24,638 nt of DNA from an uncultured Bacteroidota bacterium. Lineage in GTDB: Bacteria > Bacteroidota > Bacteroidia > Chitinophagales > Chitinophagaceae. The stretch covers positions 1 through 24,638 of the forward strand of contig CAIRSV010000159.1 of the NCBI GenBank assembly GCA_903881265.1, written 5' to 3'. Shown one piece after another: positions 7,161 to 13,971 of the stretch. The position numbers and the translations under genes are program-made. The notes beneath the pieces are model-generated. The model worked only from the letters and a program-made list of their open reading frames with translations, did no database searches and was not told the DNA's origin. Position 1 is the stretch's first letter; every line of letters starts with the position of its first letter.

Positions 7161-8232
7161 CAAATACGAAACGGTTGAAAAATACTGTTTAGGATTAATG
7201 GATGATAAGGAAAAAATGTTTTTTGAGATCGACATGGAGAATAATCCTGCGTTAAGCAATCTCGTGCATGAGCATAAGACCTTGTTGAAGGCATTCGATC
7301 ATCATAATAACAAGGAATTTATTTCATATTCCCTTGACGCAATCCATAAGCATAGCCACAGTCATACAACGGTTGTTCTCAAGCATTTGAAGTTAAACGT
7401 CAACAAATATTGGAGAACAGCATCTGTTGCGGCAACGGTTGCCTTTATGGCATCAACCTTTACCTTCCTGATCGCGCGTTCTGTTTACAAGAAAGACACA
7501 CACGCTCAGTATCAATTGTTGAAAGGTGAAATCAATACCATTAAGAAAGATCAAAAGGCTATCAAAACTGAGGTTGATAAAGTAAAGAAAGATGTTGTGC
7601 CTTTACCTGATTATCCATCTAAATTTAGTGGCACAGGTTTTGCCATTAGTAAAAATGGATATCTCGTGACCAATTTTCATGTGATCGATGGGTATACAAA
7701 AATATTTACAGTAACCTACGATGGTGTTGGGCATCAGAGTGAAGTCGTTGCCACCGATGAAATCAATGATATTGCGATATTGAAAATTAAAGAAGCTGAA
7801 TTTGCTTTTGATGGGAAGCTGCCTTATTCAATCTCTATCCGAAAGTCAAATCTGAATCTTGCTAATCGAGTGTATTCGCTGGGTTATCCTAAAAGTGAAA
7901 TTGTTTATAATGAAGGGTATATTAGTTCAACTACCGGATTTGAAGGTGATACCAACAGATTTCAACTCGAACTTCCTTCGGGACCTGGTGTAAGTGGTGC
8001 TCCGATTATTGATGAGACAGGTAATATTCTTGGTGTCATTTCGGGGAAACAGTCTCAAACCGAAGGCGTGACCTATGCCATTAAATCCAAAGCCTTGATA
8101 AGCTTATTGAAAACCCTTCCAAAGGATTTTACACTCAATGCATTGCAAGATAATATCATCAAGGGACAAAGTCGAAGCAATCAGATTAATCAGATACAGC
8201 GATTTGTGTGCATGGTCAAGGTGTATAATTAG
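7144..8232 (+). CDS. Membrane-anchored trypsin-like serine protease with anti-sigma-like N-terminus
   Basis: A 362-residue protein. Residues about 8-50 (VEKYCLGLMDDKEKMFFE and on) resemble the cytosolic segment of anti-sigma factors, in which a [Y/A]xLGxL helix is followed by an acidic helix. A His-rich stretch (HKHSHSH, 68-74) precedes a single transmembrane helix (about 92-113). A Lys-rich coiled coil (about 120-150) leads to a trypsin/HtrA-like domain (about 160-325). The likely triad is His179 (TNFHVI), Asp209 (NDIAIL) and Ser284 (GPGVSGAP), so it should be active. No PDZ domain follows; the tail ends FVCMVKVYN. Predicted topology is N-terminus inside, protease outside. It overlaps the sigma-factor gene by 17 bp. 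I infer that it regulates that sigma factor and senses or processes envelope substrates; the anti-sigma role is unproven. Confidence 0.85.
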   Translation: MNEHTNKYETVEKYCLGLMDDKEKMFFEIDMENNPALSNLVHEHKTLLKAFDHHNNKEFISYSLDAIHKHSHSHTTVVLKHLKLNVNKYWRTASVAATVAFMASTFTFLIARSVYKKDTHAQYQLLKGEINTIKKDQKAIKTEVDKVKKDVVPLPDYPSKFSGTGFAISKNGYLVTNFHVIDGYTKIFTVTYDGVGHQSEVVATDEINDIAILKIKEAEFAFDGKLPYSISIRKSNLNLANRVYSLGYPKSEIVYNEGYISSTTGFEGDTNRFQLELPSGPGVSGAPIIDETGNILGVISGKQSQTEGVTYAIKSKALISLLKTLPKDFTLNALQDNIIKGQSRSNQINQIQRFVCMVKVYN

Positions 8233-8280
8233 ATATTTCGCGGAGGGGCTCAGGCACTAATGGATTTACACATGCTTTTC

Positions 8281-8292
8281 AGAAATATTTCT
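8281..8292. repeat. Palindrome AGAAATATTTCT upstream of parA
   Basis: A perfect 12-bp palindrome 57 bp before the parA start. It may be an operator half of the site pair with 8321-8334, or chance. Confidence 0.4.
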
Positions 8293-8320
8293 GTCAGGTG
8301 AATAAAAAAAATTTATTTTA

Positions 8321-8334
8321 CCACTTATAAGTGG
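8321..8334. promoter_or_regulatory. Palindrome CCACTTATAAGTGG, candidate operator in the parA promoter
   Basis: A perfect 14-bp palindrome directly before the -7-like box CACTTTTG (8335-8342, one mismatch to TAnnTTTG) and only 14 bp before the parA ATG. A protein bound here would block polymerase, so it is a good candidate operator for parAB control. The binding protein is unknown. Confidence 0.5.
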
Positions 8335-8348
8335 CACTTTTGTAGCTA

Positions 8349-9167
8349 ATGGGAAAAATAATATCAATAGCCAATCAGAAGGGCGGGGTGGGTAAAACAA
8401 CCACGGCTATCAATCTGGCGTGCAGCCTAGCAGTGCTGGATTATAAAACATTGCTGGTCGACTGTGATCCTCAAGCAAATGCAACCACAGGGAACGGATT
8501 TGACTTAAGAAATGTGCAATTAAGCGTCTATGATTGCCTTGTGAATGAAACAGATGTGAAGCAAGTTATTCTCACTACTGAAACGCCTAATTTGTCATTG
8601 CTGCCGTCCCATCTTGATCTTGTCGGAGCAGAAATTGAATTAATAAACCATCCAGGCAGGGAGAAGAAACTTGAGCAGGTATTGAATGATATTCGCGATG
8701 AGTACGATTTTATTATTGTCGATTGTTCACCATCGCTAGGCCTTATTACATTGAATGCGTTATCGGCGAGCGACAGCGTCATTATTCCTGTACAATGCGA
8801 ATTTTTTGCATTGGAAGGACTCGGAAAATTACTCAATACGATTAAAATCGTTCAATCTAAATTAAACCAAAAACTCACTATCGAAGGCATTTTGATGACA
8901 ATGTACGATGGTCGTCTTAGGCTTTCAAATCAAGTGGTTGAAGAGGTCAAGAATCATTTTGATGATTCTGTATTTCAAACTATCATTCATCGTAACACGC
9001 GCTTAGGCGAGGCTCCAAGTCTTGGAAAGCCAGTTTTGCTCTATGATGCAGAATCTACCGGCGCCCTGAATTACCTCAATTTGGCGAAAGAGATCTTGCA
9101 GCGCAACGATATGACCAAAATAAAAAACATCGACAAAACGTTAGAAACTGAACAGAATGAGCACTAA
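8349..9167 (+). CDS. parA: Chromosome-partitioning ATPase ParA (Soj)
   Basis: A 272-residue ParA/MinD-superfamily ATPase. The deviant Walker A motif KGGVGKTT (residues 11-18) carries the signature Lys11. Walker A' is at LLVDCDPQANAT (35-46) and Walker B ends at Asp125 (FIIVDCSPSLG). The ParA-type segment RLGEAPSLGKPVLLYD is at 218-233. ParA binds DNA non-specifically as an ATP dimer and is released by ParB bound at parS, which moves origins apart. It overlaps parB by 11 bp. The start follows the -7-like box CACTTTTG by only 6 bases, so the leader should be very short or absent. The last 20 residues are polar and variable in the family. Confidence 0.97.
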   Translation: MGKIISIANQKGGVGKTTTAINLACSLAVLDYKTLLVDCDPQANATTGNGFDLRNVQLSVYDCLVNETDVKQVILTTETPNLSLLPSHLDLVGAEIELINHPGREKKLEQVLNDIRDEYDFIIVDCSPSLGLITLNALSASDSVIIPVQCEFFALEGLGKLLNTIKIVQSKLNQKLTIEGILMTMYDGRLRLSNQVVEEVKNHFDDSVFQTIIHRNTRLGEAPSLGKPVLLYDAESTGALNYLNLAKEILQRNDMTKIKNIDKTLETEQNEH

Positions 9168-10077
9168 ACAAAATACAAAATCTCAGATTGGAAAAGGCAT
9201 CGGTGCTTTATTGGGCAATATCAAAGATGAAGTGAACTCATTTGCAAAGGTGCCCACCGACCAAGATGAAGTGCTTGTAGGAAGTATCACGCGTATTCCG
9301 CTTTCATTAATCGAAGTAAATCCCAATCAGCCTCGTCGCACCTTCGATGAAATACCATTGAAGGAACTAGCCGAATCGATTAGACTGCACGATATCATCC
9401 AACCAATTACTGTTGTAAAAATTGCGAATAAGAAATACCAGCTGATATCCGGAGAGCGCCGTTATAAGGCATCTACAATGGCTGGATTGATTGATATACC
9501 TGCCTATGTACGAGTTGCCAATGACCAGGAAATTCTGGAAATGGGCTTGCTAGAAAATCTTCAACGTGAAAATCTTAACGCGATTGAAATCGGACTTGCC
9601 TTCAAGCGGCTCATGAGTGAGTGCAGTCTGACACAGGAAGAAGTAGCAGACCGGATGAAAAAGGAGCGAAGTACGGTCACAAATTATATTCGATTACTCA
9701 AGCTACCTCCTTCCATTCAGGTTTCTGTCAGGAACAAAGAACTTAGTATGGGACATGCCCGCGCATTATTGGGTTTAGAGCATATCGAACAACAACTTTT
9801 TGCGGCTAAAGAAATCAAGGAAAAGCAACTTTCAGTGCGTGCAACCGAGGAGTTAATCAAGCATATTTTAGCCAATAAAGCATCACAAGGCGCTGCAGTT
9901 TCTGCAAAAACTAAACCTTCACTTGCTCCGGCTTATAAACGAATTGAAGATCAGATTGCGTCTCATCTTTCTACAAAAGTAATTCTCGATCGAAAAAAGA
10001 ATGGTAAAGGCACTATTGTCTTAGAATTTTATAATGATTCTGACCTTGAGCGCATCCTTGATAAAATGAGTATCTAA
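9157..10077 (+). CDS. parB: Chromosome-partitioning protein ParB (Spo0J/Noc family)
   Basis: A 306-residue ParB. The N-terminal IGKGIGALLG region (about 11-20) fits the segment that contacts ParA. The CTPase/clamp domain has NPNQPRRTF (55-63), GERRYKAS (99-106) and LLENLQREN (131-139). The helix-turn-helix domain spans about 150-200 (SLTQEEVADRMKKERSTVTNYIRLLKLP), and a C-terminal dimerisation domain ends near 306. It should bind parS, load as a CTP-dependent sliding clamp and stimulate ParA. It overlaps parA by 11 bp and sits 16 bp before the DUF5683 gene. No exact canonical parS palindrome was noticed in this window, so the binding sites are probably elsewhere or differ. Confidence 0.97.
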   Translation: MSTKQNTKSQIGKGIGALLGNIKDEVNSFAKVPTDQDEVLVGSITRIPLSLIEVNPNQPRRTFDEIPLKELAESIRLHDIIQPITVVKIANKKYQLISGERRYKASTMAGLIDIPAYVRVANDQEILEMGLLENLQRENLNAIEIGLAFKRLMSECSLTQEEVADRMKKERSTVTNYIRLLKLPPSIQVSVRNKELSMGHARALLGLEHIEQQLFAAKEIKEKQLSVRATEELIKHILANKASQGAAVSAKTKPSLAPAYKRIEDQIASHLSTKVILDRKKNGKGTIVLEFYNDSDLERILDKMSI

Positions 10078-10093
10078 TAAATCTCTGAAAAAG

Positions 10094-10711
10094 ATGAGAG
10101 GCAGCATACAAAGTGTAAGTGCATACAAGCGTCTGATCGTGATGATCATGCTTTCAGGATTGTTTACTGTACAAGCCTTTTCTCAGGTGCCTGATTCAAC
10201 CCGATTGCCACAGAAAACAGAAGCTCCTATTCTGCAGCCTTTTCCGGATTCAATGTTTACATTCAATGTCACTAAACCAATTCCTAAACGTGCCGGATTA
10301 TATTCTGCTTGTTTGCCTGGTTTGGGCCAACTCTATAATAAACAATATTGGAAGGCCGGCCTTGTGTATGTAGGAGCAGCAGTAGTGACTGGCTTTACGG
10401 TGAAAAATTATCAGGATTACAACAAATACAGGAAAATTTATATCGGGATGATAGATAGTAATCCTGAAACGCCGAATACGTATAATAATTATACCGTTGA
10501 TGATGTCAAGTTTTTGCGAGATGGCTTTCGAAAGTATCTTGAATATTCGATTCTATCAGCCGGTCTAGGGTATATGATCAATATCTTGGATGCCTTTATT
10601 TCAGCGCACCTTACATGTTTTGATATGAATAAAGATATTAGTTTTCACACCATGCCGGTTTTGAATAATAATAACCAACTAGGACTGCAGATTAGTTTTT
10701 GTATTAAATAA
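10094..10711 (+). CDS. DUF5683-type membrane protein
   Basis: A 205-residue protein. A hydrophobic N-terminal segment (residues about 13-30, cleavage possible after AFS) is followed by a Pro-rich linker. Then comes the motif PGLGQLYNKQYWKAG (75-89), which begins a hydrophobic helix (about 88-104), and a second hydrophobic stretch (about 150-170). The PGLGQxYN pattern and the place between parB and dapB match the DUF5683 family of Bacteroidota; its function is not known. It sits 16 bp after parB and 8 bp before dapB, so it is almost surely co-transcribed with both. An inner-membrane role tied to segregation or the envelope is speculation from position only. Confidence 0.85.
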   Translation: MRGSIQSVSAYKRLIVMIMLSGLFTVQAFSQVPDSTRLPQKTEAPILQPFPDSMFTFNVTKPIPKRAGLYSACLPGLGQLYNKQYWKAGLVYVGAAVVTGFTVKNYQDYNKYRKIYIGMIDSNPETPNTYNNYTVDDVKFLRDGFRKYLEYSILSAGLGYMINILDAFISAHLTCFDMNKDISFHTMPVLNNNNQLGLQISFCIK

Positions 10712-10719
10712 TTTTTCAA

Positions 10720-11436
10720 ATGAAGATAGCACTGATTGGTTACGGAAAGATGGGCAAGGCTATTGAAGAAATTGCACTTGCAAAGGGCCATGAAATTGTA
10801 TTGCGTATTTCGCAAGAGAACTTAGAGACATTTACCACAGAACATATACAACAAGCCGATGTGTGTATCGAATTCAGTACACCGCATACTGCCTTTGCGA
10901 ATGTAAAAAAATGTTTAGAGGCCGGGGTGCCCACGGTGTGTGGAAGTACTGCGTGGATAGAACATTTGGAAGAAGCGAACGCACTATGCTTGGCTAATAA
11001 TGCAGCTTTTTTATATGCTAGCAATTTTAGTGTGGGCGTGAATCTGTTCTTTAAGATAAATAAGATGGTTGCTGCTTTGATGAAGTTACATCCTGAATAC
11101 AATGTCTGTATGGAAGAAATACATCATACCCAAAAGAAAGACGCCCCGAGTGGAACCGCAGTGACATTAGCAGAAGGTATTTTGGAACATAATGATGTAA
11201 AAACACATTGGGTGAATAACGCGAATACTGTGGCAGAGGCACTCACGATTATTTCAAAACGAATTGATCCAGCACCGGGTACGCATACGATACAATATGA
11301 TTCGGATATTGATAGTATTACACTGACACATACTGCTCATAGTCGAAAAGGATTTGCATCAGGAGCCTTATTGGCAGCGGAGTTTCTGCATACTAAAAAA
11401 GGAGTCTATACGATGGATGACGTGTTGAAATTGTAA
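10720..11436 (+). CDS. dapB: 4-hydroxy-tetrahydrodipicolinate reductase
   Basis: A 238-residue DapB. The Rossmann motif GYGKMG (7-12) binds NAD(P)H. The catalytic region EEIHHTQKKDAPSGT (132-146) holds the general acid His135 and Lys139 typical of the family, and DAPSGT binds substrate. It reduces the product of DapA in the lysine/meso-diaminopimelate pathway, feeding peptidoglycan synthesis in the cytoplasm. The length is shorter than in E. coli (273) but usual in Bacteroidota. It is the last gene of the parA-parB-DUF5683-dapB run. A weak A/T-only hairpin (11442-11450 with 11462-11470) follows it and may not be a real terminator. Confidence 0.97.
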   Translation: MKIALIGYGKMGKAIEEIALAKGHEIVLRISQENLETFTTEHIQQADVCIEFSTPHTAFANVKKCLEAGVPTVCGSTAWIEHLEEANALCLANNAAFLYASNFSVGVNLFFKINKMVAALMKLHPEYNVCMEEIHHTQKKDAPSGTAVTLAEGILEHNDVKTHWVNNANTVAEALTIISKRIDPAPGTHTIQYDSDIDSITLTHTAHSRKGFASGALLAAEFLHTKKGVYTMDDVLKL

Positions 11437-11530
11437 GTAAAAAAAAGAAAATGATAGGACGTTTCTTTTTACGCAAAATTTCATTAATAGAAAGAATGAA
11501 TTCTACGCTTCAACTAATGTCGTCTCGTTG

Positions 11531-11538
11531 TACATTTG
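11531..11538 (+). promoter_or_regulatory. -7 promoter box TACATTTG before zapA
   Basis: Exact match to the Bacteroidota -7 consensus TAnnTTTG, ending only 4 bases before the zapA ATG at 11543. No clear -33 TTG is found at the usual distance (TTC at 11509-11511). If used, transcription would start at or next to the ATG, giving a leaderless mRNA. Confidence 0.6.
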
Positions 11539-11542
11539 ACTT

Positions 11543-11821
11543 ATGAGCGAGCAAGTATCCATTTCCATTAAACTTTGTAATCGTGTATACCGTATCAAGG
11601 TAGCCGCGGAGAATGAGGCCAACGTACGAACCATTATGAATGGCATCAATGATAAGATCATCGAATTGAAAAAAAATTTTCCGGGTCGTGATGACCACGA
11701 TTATATGGCGATGACATTAGTCGATCATATTACATCAGCGAACGAAGAACGCACCATGGTTAGTGTGGATACAGATGACATTTCAAATCAGCTTGACGCG
11801 ATCAATCAGCTTTTAGACTAA
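11543..11821 (+). CDS. zapA: Cell division protein ZapA
   Basis: A 92-residue ZapA-like protein. The N-terminal beta-rich part (VSISIKLCNRVYRIKVAAENEANVR) is followed by a helix NGINDKIIELKKNFPGRDDHDYMAM and a long coiled-coil helix to the C-terminus. ZapA bundles FtsZ filaments at the division site. The stop codon shares one base with the start of the next gene (TAATG), so ZapA and the PolX-like protein are translationally coupled. An exact -7 box ends 4 bp upstream of the start, so this gene has its own promoter separate from dapB. In many Bacteroidota zapA lies next to pheT or rny; that context is absent here. Confidence 0.93.
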   Translation: MSEQVSISIKLCNRVYRIKVAAENEANVRTIMNGINDKIIELKKNFPGRDDHDYMAMTLVDHITSANEERTMVSVDTDDISNQLDAINQLLD

Positions 11822-13488
11822 TGACCAACAAAGACATATCAAATGTATTTTCATTATTATCCAAGCTCATGGATATACATGACGAAAATAGTTTCAAATC
11901 AAAATCATATGCGAATGCAGCCTTTCAGATTGATCGATTGCCGAAGGAATTATCGGAACTTCCCAGGCCTGATATCGCATTCCAAAAAGGTGTGGGTGAA
12001 AGTGTTGCAAAGAAGATTATTGAATTGCTCGACACAGGGCAACTCGCTCAGCTTAATGAACTAATTCAAAAAACACCAGAGGGTGTTCGCGACTTGCTAA
12101 ACATAAAGGGCATTGGTCCAAAGAAAATTTCAACCATCTGGAAAGAGTTGGGTGTCGAATCGCCGGGCGAATTATTATACGCGTGTAACGAAAATCGATT
12201 GATCCATCATAAGGGCTTCGGTGCCAAGTCGCAACATAGTATTAAGGAAGCCTTAGAGTTTTATTTTAGTAATCAGGAGCGTTATTTGTATGCGGCCATC
12301 GAGCCTATTGCGAAACAATTGGAACAGTTTTTTAAACGACTTTTTTCAGAAGATTGGGTTTACATCACGGGTGCATTTAGACGACAATGTGATATTATTG
12401 ACGAACTGGAATTTTTGATTCTGTCACCAGTTGAAATGATCATGGAGGCGTTGTCGGCGAATGAACATTTTAGTCTTGATCGTGAAGAGGATGATGTGCT
12501 GCATTATAAATTTCAAGAGGCTATACATCTTACAATCTATTGTTGCAATGAAGAAAATTTATCGCAACTTCTTTTTTTTACAAGTGGAACATCAGACTTC
12601 AATGATGCATTCGATACGCAATTTCCAACTATTGATTACAACAGTGAACGTAGTGGAGATGATCAGTTTTTTGAAGCGGCTGGTATACAATACATAGCGC
12701 CTTGTTTGCGTGAAGAGCCCTCTGTTATTGAATTAGCAAAAGCCCATGCAATACCAGCGCTGATTGAGGTTGCTGATATCAAAGGGATTATTCATAATCA
12801 TAGTACCTGGAGTGACGGACATTATTCGATTGAAGAAATGGCTAAGGCCTGCATAGAAAAGGGTTATGAATATTTAGTGATGAGCGATCACTCAGTGACA
12901 TCATATTATGCGAATGGATTGAGTGTTGAACGGATAAGGCAGCAACAGGAAGAGATAGACAGATTGAATGATACGCTCTATCCTTTTAAGATTTTTAAAA
13001 GTATCGAATGTGATATACTCGGCGACGGACGATTGGATTATGAAGACGATGTATTAGCCTCCTTTGATTTAGTGATCACATCGATTCATCAGAATTTGAA
13101 AATGACCGAAGAGAAAGCAATGATGCGATTGATGGGTGCTATTACGAATCCGCATACGCGTATATTAGGTCATCCGACAGGGCGATTATTATTGAGTAGG
13201 AAAGAATATCCGATTGATCACGCCAAAATAATTGATGCTTGCAAAGCGCACAATGTTGTGATTGAAATTAATGCCAATCCTCGGCGTCTTGATCTTGATT
13301 GGCGTTGGATACGTTATGCAGTTAAACAAGGTGTGATGCTTTCTATCAATCCTGATGCACATAGTATTGATGGGATTGATGATGTTCGTTACGGTGTGCT
13401 TTCTGCACAAAAAGGCATGATGACAGCAAAGGATAATCTCAGTAGTTTGTCGTTACACGAATTTGAAATGTTCTTGAAGTCGAGATAA
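11821..13488 (+). CDS. polX: PolX-family protein with substituted polymerase site and intact PHP nuclease
   Basis: A 555-residue protein with the bacterial PolX layout: a lyase-like 8-kDa domain and helix-hairpin-helix (LNIKGIGPKKIS, 93-104), a Pol-beta-like palm (about 180-300), and a C-terminal PHP domain (about 319-555). In the palm the GSxRR-like motif is kept as GAFRR (184-188). The catalytic DxD, however, is ELE (Glu195, Glu197), and the third carboxylate (VDLRVV in active enzymes) is IHLTIY with His236. The PHP metal ligands look complete: His325, His327, Asp332, Asp356, His357, Glu396, His423, His451, Asp512, His514. I expect no polymerase activity but a metal-dependent 3'-5' exonuclease or phosphoesterase, probably acting in DNA repair. 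Its start overlaps the zapA stop by one base. Confidence 0.92.
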   Translation: MTNKDISNVFSLLSKLMDIHDENSFKSKSYANAAFQIDRLPKELSELPRPDIAFQKGVGESVAKKIIELLDTGQLAQLNELIQKTPEGVRDLLNIKGIGPKKISTIWKELGVESPGELLYACNENRLIHHKGFGAKSQHSIKEALEFYFSNQERYLYAAIEPIAKQLEQFFKRLFSEDWVYITGAFRRQCDIIDELEFLILSPVEMIMEALSANEHFSLDREEDDVLHYKFQEAIHLTIYCCNEENLSQLLFFTSGTSDFNDAFDTQFPTIDYNSERSGDDQFFEAAGIQYIAPCLREEPSVIELAKAHAIPALIEVADIKGIIHNHSTWSDGHYSIEEMAKACIEKGYEYLVMSDHSVTSYYANGLSVERIRQQQEEIDRLNDTLYPFKIFKSIECDILGDGRLDYEDDVLASFDLVITSIHQNLKMTEEKAMMRLMGAITNPHTRILGHPTGRLLLSRKEYPIDHAKIIDACKAHNVVIEINANPRRLDLDWRWIRYAVKQGVMLSINPDAHSIDGIDDVRYGVLSAQKGMMTAKDNLSSLSLHEFEMFLKSR

Positions 13489-13537
13489 GAGTGTAGCAGA
13501 TAAGATGTATTTCAGTGCAAATTTTTTGATACGCCTA

Positions 13538-13571
13538 AAGAATAGAATGGTAGACATGTTTTGCTATTCTT
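13538..13571. terminator. Weak hairpin between convergent polX and rbfA
   Basis: AAGAATAG (13538-13545) pairs with CTATTCTT (13564-13571) across an 18-base loop, overlapping the rbfA 3' end. There is no T run directly after it on either strand, so terminator function is doubtful. Confidence 0.25.
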
Positions 13572-13932
13572 CTTCCTTTGGAATGTTCAGATTTTTAAAG
13601 ACTTCTTCCATTTTGAAGACATACTCGAGTGTGTCATCAAGATAGTATTGAATAATTGGTATTTTTCGCACCTGATTTTTAATTCGTGCAGCAAGTTGTT
13701 TACGAAGATCCCAGTCACGGTCTTGGATATGCGCTAGCATTTTTTCAGCATCTTCAACTTGAAAAAAACTAAGGTAGATGCGGGCTTCCATCAAATCGGG
13801 TGTCACTTTTACCTTCGAAATTGAGATCATACTGTTATGGATAATGTTCAATCCTTCGCGTTGAAAAATATCACTCATCTCTTTTTGAATTACGTTGCCG
13901 ATTTGTTTTTGGCGCTTACTTTCTTCCATCAT
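13564..13932 (-). CDS. rbfA: 30S ribosome-binding factor RbfA
   Basis: A 122-residue RbfA with the KH-like fold. It begins with the typical helix ESKRQKQIGNVIQKEMSDIFQ, then SISKVKVTPDLMEARIYLSF (RbfA-type strand-turn-strand) and a C-terminal part with VRKIPIIQYYLDDTLEYVFKMEEVF (RxxP and DDT...Y patterns of the family). It binds the 30S subunit during late 16S rRNA 5'-end maturation and aids cold growth. It is transcribed alone, divergent from the ABC exporter and convergent with polX. MM at the N-terminus allows two adjacent start codons; the first is given. Confidence 0.95.
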   Translation of the reverse strand: MMEESKRQKQIGNVIQKEMSDIFQREGLNIIHNSMISISKVKVTPDLMEARIYLSFFQVEDAEKMLAHIQDRDWDLRKQLAARIKNQVRKIPIIQYYLDDTLEYVFKMEEVFKNLNIPKEEE

Positions 13933-13971
13933 CTAAAAATTAAAGGTGTAAATTTACGTTTTTATATCTGA

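Noticed and set aside
8160..8348. parS site near parAB
   Set aside because: No TGTTTCACGTGAAACA-like palindrome was found around parAB; the palindromes there are different sequences.
11442..11470. Hairpin AAAAAGAAA/TTTCTTTTT after dapB as terminator
   Set aside because: The stem contains only one G:C pair and has no following T run separate from the stem; too weak to call.
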